Below are positions 33,791-41,922 of a stretch of DNA of 64,000 bases, in pieces. Every line of letters begins with the position of its first letter. The first letter of the stretch is position 1. Below the pieces are notes generated by a model. It was not told where the DNA came from. It worked only from the letters and a program-made list of their open reading frames with translations, and did not search any database. A program made the position numbers and the translations under genes. The stretch comes from Oscillospiraceae bacterium (GTDB taxonomy: Bacteria > Bacillota > Clostridia > Oscillospirales > Acutalibacteraceae), in the NCBI GenBank assembly GCA_015065935.1, contig SVPI01000004.1:1-64000 (forward strand). Reading direction: 5' to 3'.

Positions 33791-34726
33791 TTATTTATTT
33801 TTAGCGCCGATAAATTCAGGCTCCCGCTGAGCAAGGGTGCAGGGCAGGCGGAATTTTATCGCTTTTTTCACAATTTCAAACCTAACGGTTTTACTGTGGA
33901 AAATTTCGCCATCTAAATTTACCGAAATGGGCTTATCGGCCTCAATTTCCATTGTTTCGCACTTGCCCATTGTTACATATTTTTTCTTATGCTGCATTCC
34001 CGAAGAATAAACCTTTAAAAACGAGGGTACACGGAAGCGGGAAATTCTATCCACCAGCAAAAATTCAAGCTTTCCATCCCTTGGGTCGGCTTCAGGGGCG
34101 CTTATGTAACCGCCGCCATAAACAGGGCCGTTGGCGCAAACGGCAAAAAGGCACCTTTTAAGACCTAAATATTTATCATCAATTTTAATTCTTATACTAA
34201 TGCCCAGTTTTCTTAAAAAGGTTTTAACAACAGCCATATTATAAGCCATCGGACCCGAAACTAAGGGTAGTTTTTTAAACAGCTTCATATCATCGGCAAC
34301 CATTGCATCCATTCCAACCGAGCACTGGTTTATGGAATAAAAATCGTTGGCCTTTATTAAATCAAGGTAAATATCACTACCTTCAAGCTGGTTATCAAGA
34401 TTTAAAAATTCATCCTTACCGCCGAAAAACTTTAAAAAGTCGTTAGCAGAGCCGCAGGGCAAAACGCCAAGGGTTACATTATCCAAGCCTACAATGCCGT
34501 TAACCGCTTCAAAGCAGGTTCCCTCTCCGCCGCAGGCAAAAATGCAAACCTCATCGCCTAACATTGCCTCATTCTTTGCGGCAACCTCGGCATCTCCCGC
34601 ATTTTCGGTGATAATGATTTTATAATCCTCTTCCCTTTTTTCAAAGGCTTTTTTTATCATAGGAGGCAGGCTTTCGGGGCCCTTGCCCTTGCCTGCTGTG
34701 GGGTTAATTATAAAAACATACCTCAT
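33791..34726 (-). CDS. Diacylglycerol kinase-like lipid kinase
   Basis: A 311-residue protein of the YegS/DgkB family, phosphorylating a lipid such as diacylglycerol. FIINPTAGKGKG is the N-terminal signature, LPCGSANDFLKFFG the second nucleotide-site motif, and GYISAPEADPRDGKLEF the C-terminal sandwich. The usual GGDGT motif reads GGEGT, a conservative change at the residue most often Asp. The gene sits two bases after the methyltransferase gene and ends the operon. Confidence 0.88.
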   Translation of the reverse strand: MRYVFIINPTAGKGKGPESLPPMIKKAFEKREEDYKIIITENAGDAEVAAKNEAMLGDEVCIFACGGEGTCFEAVNGIVGLDNVTLGVLPCGSANDFLKFFGGKDEFLNLDNQLEGSDIYLDLIKANDFYSINQCSVGMDAMVADDMKLFKKLPLVSGPMAYNMAVVKTFLRKLGISIRIKIDDKYLGLKRCLFAVCANGPVYGGGYISAPEADPRDGKLEFLLVDRISRFRVPSFLKVYSSGMQHKKKYVTMGKCETMEIEADKPISVNLDGEIFHSKTVRFEIVKKAIKFRLPCTLAQREPEFIGAKNK

Positions 34727-34728
34727 TT

Positions 34729-35862
34729 TTAAAATTTCTCCTTATTTTTAAAATACAAAAACGCCTGACATTTTATCATTCCGTTATAAAGCTTGCGCCG
34801 CTTATCGGCTGTGTCGCCAAAGAATTTTTCAAATTCATCGTGGGGGCTTATAATGCAGTATTTTTGACCACTACCCCTCGTAAAGCGCTGCCCCATTGTT
34901 TTATAAAGCGCCTCAGCTGCCTGAACATCTAAAAGGCGTTCGCCATAAGGCGGGTTGGTTATAATTTGGCACCTTTCATCCGGTGCAACAAAATCCTTAA
35001 CATCGCGAACAACGGCTTTAATATAATTTTTAACCCCTGCCTTTGCGGCATTGGCTAGGGTGAGTTCCACACAGTTTTTATCAATATCAAAGCCTGTGGC
35101 GGTGAAATCAATGTTATGCAAAATGTTATCCTGCGCCCGCATTCGCTCCTGCTGCCAAGCAGTTTGAGGAATGCAGTTAAAGCGCTCTGCCGCAAAAAAT
35201 CTCCTAAGTCCCGGGGCAATTTTTGCCGCCATCATAGCGCCCTCTATAAGAATAGTACCCGAGCCGCAAAAGGGGTCAATAAGTGTTGTATCGGGGAAAA
35301 TTCTCGCAGTGTCGCAAAGGGCGGCGGCAAGTGTTTCCTTTAAGGGGGCATCGTTAGAACTGCGCCTATAGCCCCTTTTGTGAAGCCCCTCGCCCGATGT
35401 ATCAATCATCAAGGTTACCTTATCTTTTAGAATGGAAAACTTAATTTTATATTCGGGGCCTGTTTCGTTAAACCAGGAAATGTTATATTTCGATTTAAGC
35501 CTTTCAACAACCGCCTTTTTAATAATAGACTGGCAGTCGGGAATGCTGTGAAGGGCAGAATTTATACTATAGCCTGTAACAGGAAAAGCATCATCCTTAC
35601 CGATATAATTTTCCCACTGCAGCGCTTTAACGCCATCGAAAAGTGTGGTAAAATCTGTGGCGGTAAATTCGCCCATATTTATTAAAATTCGCTCTGAAAA
35701 GCGGGAATTTATGTTTGCACGGGCAAGAATGTTTGCATCGCCCTCAAAAAGCACCCTGCCGTTTTCTGCGGCAACATTTTCGCAGCCCATTCTTCTTAGT
35801 TCATCAGCCGCAATACCCTCAATACCGAAAATGCAGGGGGCAACCATTTTAATTTTTTCCAT
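34729..35862 (-). CDS. THUMP-domain class I rRNA methyltransferase (RlmL-like)
   Basis: A 377-residue SAM-dependent methyltransferase. The first 160 residues form the THUMP RNA-binding part with RFSERILINMG and the domain is followed by LIDPFCGSGTILIEGAMMA (SAM site) and the catalytic NPPYGER, the N6/N2 base-modifying motif. Bacterial members such as YpsC and RlmL methylate 23S rRNA guanosine. It lies between fumarase alpha and the lipid kinase in a compact operon. Confidence 0.9.
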   Translation of the reverse strand: MEKIKMVAPCIFGIEGIAADELRRMGCENVAAENGRVLFEGDANILARANINSRFSERILINMGEFTATDFTTLFDGVKALQWENYIGKDDAFPVTGYSINSALHSIPDCQSIIKKAVVERLKSKYNISWFNETGPEYKIKFSILKDKVTLMIDTSGEGLHKRGYRRSSNDAPLKETLAAALCDTARIFPDTTLIDPFCGSGTILIEGAMMAAKIAPGLRRFFAAERFNCIPQTAWQQERMRAQDNILHNIDFTATGFDIDKNCVELTLANAAKAGVKNYIKAVVRDVKDFVAPDERCQIITNPPYGERLLDVQAAEALYKTMGQRFTRGSGQKYCIISPHDEFEKFFGDTADKRRKLYNGMIKCQAFLYFKNKEKF

Positions 35863-35867
35863 TTATT

Positions 35868-36710
35868 TTAAATCCTTTTTGTTTTGTGTCGGGTTACATG
35901 GCAACCAATGTTAACAGCCACAGGAAGCCCTGCAATGTGGGTGGATGCCGTTTCAATATTAACGGCAAGGGCGGTGGTGCTTCCACCAAAGCCCTGGGGG
36001 CCAATGCCAAGTTGGTTTATTTTTTCTAAAAGCTCGGTTTCAAGCGTTCCATAATAAGGGTCGGCATTGCGCTTATCTATATCCCTTAAAAGCGCCTTTT
36101 TGGAAAGAAGTGCACACTGCTCAAAATCCCCACCAATGCCAACACCCACAACAATTGGTGGGCAGGGGTTACCCGATGCTTTTTTAACACAGTCAAGAAC
36201 GCTGTCTATAACACCTTGCCTACCATCAAAGGGGGTGAGCATATAAATTCTGCTCATATTCTCACTGCCAAAGCCCTTTGGCGCAACGGTTATTTCAACC
36301 TCATCACCATCAACAATCTCCAAGTGGATAACTGCAGGGGTGTTATCGTTTGTGTTCACACGGTTAAGCGGGTCTAAAACCACCGATTTTCGAAGGAGAC
36401 CCTTTTCATAGCCGATGCTGACGCCCTCGTTCACGGCATCGTTTAAATTGCCGCCTACAAAATGCACATCCTGACCGACTTTAAGAAAAACCACAGCCAT
36501 ACCTGTGTCCTGACAAACAGGAATATCATACTCCTTGGCAAGGGCGCAATTTTTGCAAATATCCTTTAAAATTTCTTTGGCCAAAGGATTTTTCTCACTG
36601 CCCTGCGCTTTTTCTATGGTATTTACAATATCACCGGGTAGGCATTTATTTGCCTTAATGCAAAGCTCTGCCACGGTATCACGCACAAGGCTCACATTTA
36701 TCTCCTTCAT
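35868..36710 (-). CDS. Fe-S fumarate hydratase alpha subunit
   Basis: A 280-residue subunit of class I fumarase. PVCQDTGMAVVFLKVG holds the first cluster Cys, GNPCPPIVVGVGIGGDFEQCA the next two candidates, and GPQGFGGSTTALAVNIE plus HIAGLPVAVNIGCHVTRH the active-site end. The alpha chain alone is inactive; its beta partner is normally the next gene, but here an RlmL-like gene follows and no beta gene is in the window. L-tartrate dehydratase alpha is the other possibility. ATG 36710 is used, with AAAGG at 14 bases and GGATGGG nearer; the ORF start lies nine codons upstream. Confidence 0.88.
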   Translation of the reverse strand: MKEINVSLVRDTVAELCIKANKCLPGDIVNTIEKAQGSEKNPLAKEILKDICKNCALAKEYDIPVCQDTGMAVVFLKVGQDVHFVGGNLNDAVNEGVSIGYEKGLLRKSVVLDPLNRVNTNDNTPAVIHLEIVDGDEVEITVAPKGFGSENMSRIYMLTPFDGRQGVIDSVLDCVKKASGNPCPPIVVGVGIGGDFEQCALLSKKALLRDIDKRNADPYYGTLETELLEKINQLGIGPQGFGGSTTALAVNIETASTHIAGLPVAVNIGCHVTRHKTKRI

Positions 36711-36790
36711 TTTTCCCATCCTTTTTAAAAAAAACACCGCTTCATAAACTGCGATTTATGACGCGGCGCCGCTAATATCAGTTTTAAAAT

Positions 36791-37246
36791 TTATCTTACA
36801 CCCGCACCGCGCTTTGTGCGCTTAACCTCGGGGTTCTTGCGTTTTAAATCGGAAAACTTTTCATCGCTTGTCTGCTTGAATTTGTTCATCATATCTTCAA
36901 AGGAGGCAGGCTCGCTTTTTTTAGGTGTCCATGTATAAGAAGGGTCAATGGTGTTTTTTGCCTCAGAACGGTTATCCCTACGGAATTCTCCCCTGCCCTG
37001 TCGCTTTTCAGGCTCCATAGCCTTCTTTATGCTAAGGCTGATTTTACCATTATCGGCAATGGTGAGAATTTTCATTTTAACGGTGTCGCCCTCTTTAACG
37101 TGCTGGCGAATGTCACTGACATAGGTTTGTGCAACCTCAGAAATATGTACCATTCCTGTTTTACCTTCTAAAAACTCAACAAAAACGCCGAAATTGGTGA
37201 TACCTGTGATTTTGCCTTCGACTAACTGTCCTACCTCAAGTTGCAT
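36791..37246 (-). CDS. S1 RNA-binding domain protein (YabR-like)
   Basis: A 151-residue protein with one S1 domain at residues 1-72 (VGQLVEGKITGITNFGVFVE and KISLSIKKA), then a basic, polar tail rich in Arg, Lys and Glu ending in KRTKRGAGVR. It follows divIC as in the Bacillus yab cluster, where YabR holds this place. It likely binds RNA or ribosomes; the exact target is unknown. Confidence 0.88.
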   Translation of the reverse strand: MQLEVGQLVEGKITGITNFGVFVEFLEGKTGMVHISEVAQTYVSDIRQHVKEGDTVKMKILTIADNGKISLSIKKAMEPEKRQGRGEFRRDNRSEAKNTIDPSYTWTPKKSEPASFEDMMNKFKQTSDEKFSDLKRKNPEVKRTKRGAGVR

Positions 37247-37285
37247 AAAGTGAATACTTCCTCCTCAAATGTCTAATACACCCGT

Positions 37286-37573
37286 TCAGTTTCCGGATAT
37301 ATCAATGAAAACCTGCTCGTTAGCATAGACATAACCAAGGCGCTCTCTTGCGGCTTTTTCCACAATTCGCTCTTCATCGCCGGCTTCAAGCAGGGTTTTA
37401 AGTTCGCTTATTTGCGCCTGCTTTTCATCCCTTTGTTCGCTAAGCATTTGTGATGTTGCCAAGCTGTTAACAAGTTCTCCCCATAAAGTGCAAAGAGAAA
37501 AAATCATATATCCGCAAACAGCAAGCACAACAAAGCGAAGCACTAAACTTTTATTTTTTTGTTTGCCTGCCAT
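37286..37573 (-). CDS. divIC: Septum formation initiator protein (DivIC/FtsB family)
   Basis: A 95-residue bitopic membrane protein for cell division: short basic N terminus, one transmembrane helix (about 11-33), then a coiled coil (about 38-62) and the C-terminal block EERIVEKAARERLGYVYANE, the family signature. It works with FtsL and DivIB at the septum. Position between yabQ and the S1 gene matches other Firmicutes. Confidence 0.92.
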   Translation of the reverse strand: MAGKQKNKSLVLRFVVLAVCGYMIFSLCTLWGELVNSLATSQMLSEQRDEKQAQISELKTLLEAGDEERIVEKAARERLGYVYANEQVFIDISGN

Positions 37574-37633
37574 TTAAACTTCTTCCCTTCACATTTTACT
37601 ATTAGTAAGTATACAACACTTTTGTCCCTTGTT

Positions 37634-38050
37634 TCAAGCCTTTTTTAATCTTTTTTCCCTTTTATTTTTAAAAATTTTTCTTATTTTGGCTTTTTTGCGC
37701 CCACAAAAATTTTTTATTCTTCTTTTAAGGGTTATAATTGCCCTAAAAACAGCCGTTACGCCCTTTAGGAAAAAACGAGAAATACTGAAAAATACCGCCG
37801 AAAAGCCCAACAAAATTCCAAAAATAAAATATCCCCTAATAAACCCCTCGGTAAGGCTTAAAAGGAAGCAAAAGGTAATAACAGCGCAAACGGTAAAAAA
37901 TAAAATATCCGAAACAAAGACTAAAAACGGCTTAAAGGAGTGCACCTTCCTTGCCGCCCTAAAAAGGTCATAAAAAAGGCAAAAGAAGCCGCCCAAGGCA
38001 AGGCTTATGAAAAAGCTTACGGTTTGCTCGGCAATGTTAATTCCCCACAT
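37634..38050 (-). CDS. yabQ: Spore cortex biosynthesis protein YabQ
   Basis: A 138-residue membrane protein. Two N-terminal helices (about 9-27 and 45-65) with FYDLFRAARKVHSFKP between them, a further helical hairpin and a long basic tail rich in Lys and Arg (GRKKAKIRKIFKNKREKRLKKA region). In Bacillus YabQ sits in the outer forespore membrane and is needed for cortex. It overlaps yabP by one base, so the pair is coupled. Confidence 0.88.
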   Translation of the reverse strand: MWGINIAEQTVSFFISLALGGFFCLFYDLFRAARKVHSFKPFLVFVSDILFFTVCAVITFCFLLSLTEGFIRGYFIFGILLGFSAVFFSISRFFLKGVTAVFRAIITLKRRIKNFCGRKKAKIRKIFKNKREKRLKKA

Positions 38051-38319
38051 TATTTAAAAAGCCTCGAAAAAAATCCGCCGCCGGCACTGTCGTTTGTGTA
38101 AACCAGAGCAAAAACGTTGCCCAGCACCGTGGCCTGACCGCTTTGAACGCTGAATTCGGAAATGTTCAGTCCCTCACCTCTAATACTTAGTGTTCCTAGG
38201 TTGGTTTTTAAAATTACGGAATTATCATCAAAATTATCAACACTTATAACACCTGTAAGCGTTAGTTTCTTTCGGTCCTCTAAAATCAGGTTGTGAGCCT
38301 TATCGTAATTTTCAGACAA
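38050..38319 (-). CDS. yabP: Sporulation protein YabP
   Basis: An 89-residue protein of the YabP/YqfC family. The core has HNLILEDRKKLTLTGVISV, DDNSVILKTNLGTLSIRGEGL and a final FSRLF. YabP supports spore cortex assembly. I prefer the TTG start at 38319, placed behind GGGGTGAT; the GTG at 38328 used in the ORF track is part of that ribosome site. The site itself lies in the 3' arm of a terminator-like hairpin, so expression may depend on read-through or unfolding. Confidence 0.88.
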   Translation of the reverse strand: MSENYDKAHNLILEDRKKLTLTGVISVDNFDDNSVILKTNLGTLSIRGEGLNISEFSVQSGQATVLGNVFALVYTNDSAGGGFFSRLFK

Positions 38320-38324
38320 AAAAA

Positions 38325-38357
38325 TCACCCCATACCAAATATATTGGCTTGGGGTGA
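38325..38357 (-). terminator. Hairpin between rqcP and yabP that also holds the yabP ribosome site
   Basis: On the minus strand TCACCCCAAGCCAA pairs with TTGGTATGGGGTGA (a few mismatches), followed by seven T residues: an intrinsic terminator. Its 3' arm GGGGTGAT is at the right distance to be the Shine-Dalgarno site of yabP, so in read-through mRNA the site would be masked. Confidence 0.65.
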
Positions 38358-38360
38358 CAA

Positions 38361-38603
38361 TTATTCAATTATTCTGCAAAGGTCGGCAGCTTCTTCCTTT
38401 TTAACCACATCGCAAACCTGCAAAATTTCAAACTTAACCGTTCGTGTGCCAAAGACTATCTCTACCACATCGCCAACCTTAACATCATAGGAAGCGCGGG
38501 CAACTTTGCCATTAACCGTAACACGCCCTGCATCGCAGGCCTCGTTGGCAACCGTTCTGCGCTTTATAACTCTTGATACCTTTAAAAACTTATCTAATCT
38601 CAT
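38361..38603 (-). CDS. rqcP: RqcP/YabO-type S4-domain RNA-binding protein
   Basis: An 80-residue S4-domain protein. MRLDKFLKVSRVIKRRTVAN is the signature, then VTVNGKVARASYDVKVGD. In Firmicutes RqcP works with RqcH in ribosome-associated quality control, helping add Ala tails to stalled chains. It follows hup, separated by a terminator whose T-run runs into the rqcP ribosome region, so it is probably fed by read-through from hup. Confidence 0.92.
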   Translation of the reverse strand: MRLDKFLKVSRVIKRRTVANEACDAGRVTVNGKVARASYDVKVGDVVEIVFGTRTVKFEILQVCDVVKKEEAADLCRIIE

Positions 38604-38611
38604 AAAAGCCT

Positions 38612-38647
38612 CATAAAAAACTCAAAGCCGCCCGAAAGGACGGCCTT
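38612..38647 (-). terminator. Terminator of hup
   Basis: On the minus strand GCCGTCC, loop TTTC, GGGCGGC (one G-U pair) then GAGTTTTTTAT. It would limit transcription into rqcP. Confidence 0.8.
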
Positions 38648-38662
38648 AAATTCTTTGGTTTC

Positions 38663-38938
38663 TTATTTTGCAACCTTATCTTTAAGAGCTGCGCCTGCTT
38701 TGAAAGCGGGGATTTTGGTAGCTGCAATTTTGATGGTCTCTTTGGTTCTGGGGTTGATACCGGTTCTTGCTTCACGAGCGCGAACTTCGAAAGTACCAAA
38801 GCCGATAAGCTGAACCTTTTCGCCCTTAACAAGAGCTTCTTCAACGGATGCTAAAACTGCTGCGAGAGCCTTGTCAGCGTCCTTCTTAGAAAGACCGGAT
38901 TTTTCTGCAATTGCTGCAACTAATTCTGTTTTGTTCAT
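38663..38938 (-). CDS. hup: DNA-binding protein HU
   Basis: A 91-residue nucleoid protein. MNKTELVAAIAEKSGLSKKD forms the dimerisation helices and GFGTFEVRAREARTGINPRT is the DNA-binding arm signature with the intercalating Pro. It bends and compacts DNA. Upstream about 170 AT-rich bases separate it from spoVB and should contain its promoter, but I could not choose between several weak hexamer pairs. AACGGAGGT precedes the ATG. Confidence 0.97.
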   Translation of the reverse strand: MNKTELVAAIAEKSGLSKKDADKALAAVLASVEEALVKGEKVQLIGFGTFEVRAREARTGINPRTKETIKIAATKIPAFKAGAALKDKVAK

Positions 38939-39110
38939 TTTCGAGTTACCTCCGTTTATTTTGTTGACGACAACCTGTCATCAGTCCATGCGATTAAATA
39001 AATCGTACATAATATATTTACCATATTTTATCACAAAAATCAATATCTTTTTGTTAATTTTTACAAAAAGGCGAAATTTTGAGCAAATTTTAATGAATTT
39101 TTTACAAATA

Positions 39111-40781
39111 TCAGCGAATTATATGAAGCTTTTCAAGAATTTTGCTTATTTTTTCACCCTTTGGGAAAGCAAGAACATCCTGCTTTTCGATACCGCGAAG
39201 GATAACGATAACAACAAAGTAAACCAAAACAGCCGCTAAAACAGCCAAAATTGTGGCTAGCTTTGAGCCATTTAAAAGGGTGCTAACCCCCATTGCCGCT
39301 ACACCGCAGCAAAGGGCAGAAACCAGGGGTTTTACAAAACTTTGCACCATGCGAGGCATAATTTTCGTAAACCTGACAAGGCAAACAAAGTTAGCAAGGG
39401 CGATATATAAATAGCAACAAAGTGTGCCCAGCGCCGAGCCTAAAATGTTTATTTCGGGATTTCCCACAAGGAGGAAATTAACCACAATTTTAATAACAGC
39501 ACCAATGGCAATGTTAATAACCGGCACAGCCTGTTTTCCTATTGCCTGAAGCATATTTGTAAGGGGCATTGCAAGACCTGAAAAAACAGCCGCAAGGCCA
39601 AACACGGTAAGCATAGGCCCACCAATTAAAACCGCTTCCTCACTGCCGTAAATAAGGTTCATTACAGGGCCGCCCAAAAATGCAAGACCAATGCCTGCAG
39701 GCAGGGCTATAAGGCTTGTTAGCTTTATAATGCTGCTCATGTTCTTTTTAACTTCGGGCATATCACCATTTGTCCAGGAGGTTGCCAGCACAGGCAGTGC
39801 GCTAACGCCCATAACCGAGGTAATTGTCGGTACAAGGTTAAAAAGGGTGAATGCCTGGCCGCGAACGCCATAAAGGAAATTGGCAACATCGGCATCGGTT
39901 ACAATGTCCTCACCAATTAAAGAGGAATAGAGCGCTCTCACCGTTTGGGCATCCTCAGCGATAAGGCCCTTAACCATTGTTACATCAATAAGGGAGGCAA
40001 TATTTTGTGCCAAAGAGCCTAAAGCAATGGGAATGGCAATGGTTACAAGAAGCTTAAGGGTTGCCTTGCCCGAAATAGCCTCGGGGGATGCAGTATACTC
40101 CTCCTCTAAAATAAGGCCGTTATCCCTTTTAAACTTAATTACAAGGTAAAGTGCGCCAAGGGCGGTGCCAACGGTTATGCCCAGCATTGCGCCTGCGGCG
40201 GCAAGAGATGCCGTTTCGGGGGATAAATCACCGCGAATTGCTATAACAATCCAGGCAAAGCCGAGACCTAAAATCAGCTTACCAAGTGCCTCAATAACAT
40301 TAGAGATAGCGGTGGGGGTCATATTTCGCATACCCTCATAATAACCGCGGTAAACCGACATTACACAGCAAAAAAGAATTGATGGCGCAATAACGAGAAT
40401 TGAGGGCAGTGTTCGGCCATCCCCGGTAATCTTAAAGAAAACAAAGGTGGCAACAGCCATAATAACAAAGCCCACAGCACCTGTTACAAGAAATGCAATT
40501 CGGGAAATGCGCAGGGTTTGCCTTACATCGTTAAACTTTTTTTGTGCAACATTTTCCGCCACCATTCTTGAAATTGCAATGGGAAGACCTGCCATTGCAA
40601 GGGAATAAATTGGCAAAAAAAGGTCATAAGCAGAGGAAAAATAACCAAAGCCCAGGGTTCCTATAAGGGAGCTTAGGGGAATTTTAAATACCGCGCCAAT
40701 AACCTTAACCAGCATTGTAGCAACCACTAAAATTGCGGCGCCGTATTCAAAGCTTTGGTGCTTTCTTTTCTTTTGTTCCAT
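39111..40781 (-). CDS. spoVB: SpoVB-like MOP-superfamily flippase
   Basis: A 556-residue protein of about 14 transmembrane helices in the MATE/MurJ-like polysaccharide transporter group. GAVFKIPLSSLIGTLGFGYFSSAY is the family start and YRGYYEGMRNMTPTAISNV another typical block. SpoVB is needed for spore cortex and is thought to flip lipid-linked precursors. Placement upstream of hup, rqcP, yabP and yabQ agrees with the conserved Firmicute cluster, though mazG is missing here. Confidence 0.9.
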   Translation of the reverse strand: MEQKKRKHQSFEYGAAILVVATMLVKVIGAVFKIPLSSLIGTLGFGYFSSAYDLFLPIYSLAMAGLPIAISRMVAENVAQKKFNDVRQTLRISRIAFLVTGAVGFVIMAVATFVFFKITGDGRTLPSILVIAPSILFCCVMSVYRGYYEGMRNMTPTAISNVIEALGKLILGLGFAWIVIAIRGDLSPETASLAAAGAMLGITVGTALGALYLVIKFKRDNGLILEEEYTASPEAISGKATLKLLVTIAIPIALGSLAQNIASLIDVTMVKGLIAEDAQTVRALYSSLIGEDIVTDADVANFLYGVRGQAFTLFNLVPTITSVMGVSALPVLATSWTNGDMPEVKKNMSSIIKLTSLIALPAGIGLAFLGGPVMNLIYGSEEAVLIGGPMLTVFGLAAVFSGLAMPLTNMLQAIGKQAVPVINIAIGAVIKIVVNFLLVGNPEINILGSALGTLCCYLYIALANFVCLVRFTKIMPRMVQSFVKPLVSALCCGVAAMGVSTLLNGSKLATILAVLAAVLVYFVVIVILRGIEKQDVLAFPKGEKISKILEKLHIIR

Positions 40782-40787
40782 AAAAAT

Positions 40788-41480
40788 TTACAGTCCTTTT
40801 AAAACTTTAAGGGTGGCAAGTGACATCGACACATCACTTACCGAAACGGTTTCACGATAAATGTCTGCGGCACTGTCCCCTGCATCATCGGAAATTTGGC
40901 GAAGGGAAACAAAGGGAATTCCTGCCATTTTGCAGACATCACATACGGCGGCAGTTTCCATATCACAGGCAATGGCGCCGTAATCATCACGGAGTTTATC
41001 ACGAAGGGCCGAATTGCTTACAAAGCAGTCACCTGTAGCGAAAACACCCTCAAAAATTCCTGCAAAATGCTTTTTAAATTCGCCGAGCAAAAATTCATCT
41101 GCCTTTAAAACAGGGTCGCAGTTTCTTCTTTTTTGGCAGGGCTCATAACCAATAGGGGTTAAATCAAAATCGTGCTCGAAAAAGCCTGTGCCAAGCACAA
41201 GCTCACCCTTTTTAACCCTTGAAATAGCGCCCGAAAAGCCAAAGTTAAAAACTGCCTCGCAGTTGTTTTGAGCAAGCATTGCGGCACCTGCCGCCGCCGC
41301 AACCTTGCCAATTCCTGTGTAAACCGACAGCACCTGAATGCCATTTTCAAGGGTAAAGCTGTGGCAAAGCATATTAAGTTTTCGCTCTTCTTTAGGATTA
41401 TACTGGGCTGCCGCTTCAATAAGGGGGAAATACTCCACATCATCGGCAACCAGAATTCCTATTTTTTTATAAGCACTCAT
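40788..41480 (-). CDS. MTA/SAH nucleosidase-like phosphorylase-superfamily protein
   Basis: A 230-residue enzyme of the PNP/UDP superfamily. IGILVADDVEYFPLIE at the start, a glycine motif VYTGIGKVAAAAGA, VFNFGFSGAI, the catalytic-Glu motif CDMETAAVCDV and ISDDAGDSA match methylthioadenosine/S-adenosylhomocysteine nucleosidases that cleave adenine from these by-products. Start ATG 41480 follows AAGGGGAAT; the ORF track adds eight codons from within the upstream gene. It follows the zinc-ribbon gene with one base between. Confidence 0.85.
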   Translation of the reverse strand: MSAYKKIGILVADDVEYFPLIEAAAQYNPKEERKLNMLCHSFTLENGIQVLSVYTGIGKVAAAAGAAMLAQNNCEAVFNFGFSGAISRVKKGELVLGTGFFEHDFDLTPIGYEPCQKRRNCDPVLKADEFLLGEFKKHFAGIFEGVFATGDCFVSNSALRDKLRDDYGAIACDMETAAVCDVCKMAGIPFVSLRQISDDAGDSAADIYRETVSVSDVSMSLATLKVLKGL

Positions 41481-41481
41481 A

Positions 41482-41868
41482 TTATTCCCCTTGGGTTTCC
41501 TCATAAATCAGTTTTTCACCGCAATAGTTACAGAAAACCGAGGTTTTTTCAATTGCTGCTGAGCATTTGGGGCAAATGCGCTTGTTTTTAAGCTGAGCAA
41601 GCTCCTTTTTTGCCTCCTCAATCTCTGCGATTTTTGTGGTGATATCGGCAGCAGCAGCCTTTAACTCCTCGTTTTCGGTGCCATTTACCTCAATTGCCTT
41701 ATAGGCTGCCTTACCAAGGGCGTTATAGGCCTTTTCAAGGCGGCTTTCCATTGTGGCAATGTCAAAGCGCTGTTTACCGGCACTTACTACCTCACCTGTT
41801 TTTTTACAGGCTACATCAAAAACCTCTTTTGCCTTGTCAAAAATTTCGTTGTCAAAAATATTATCCAT
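41482..41868 (-). CDS. Zinc-ribbon protein with N-terminal coiled coil
   Basis: A 128-residue cytoplasmic protein of unknown function. Residues 1-95 are helical, rich in Ala, Glu and Lys with IFDKAKEVFDVACKKTGE and a likely coiled coil around DITTKIAEIEEAKKELAQL; a double CxxC zinc ribbon ICPKCSAAIEKTSVFCNYCG follows, then a short acidic tail. Proteins of this layout are common in Clostridia. ATG 41868 with AAGGAG replaces the ORF-track GTG three codons upstream. Confidence 0.8.
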   Translation of the reverse strand: MDNIFDNEIFDKAKEVFDVACKKTGEVVSAGKQRFDIATMESRLEKAYNALGKAAYKAIEVNGTENEELKAAAADITTKIAEIEEAKKELAQLKNKRICPKCSAAIEKTSVFCNYCGEKLIYEETQGE

Positions 41869-41922
41869 TAAAAACACTCCTTCTTGTGTTTAATTTTATC
41901 ATAATAATTGGTTTCTTTCAAG

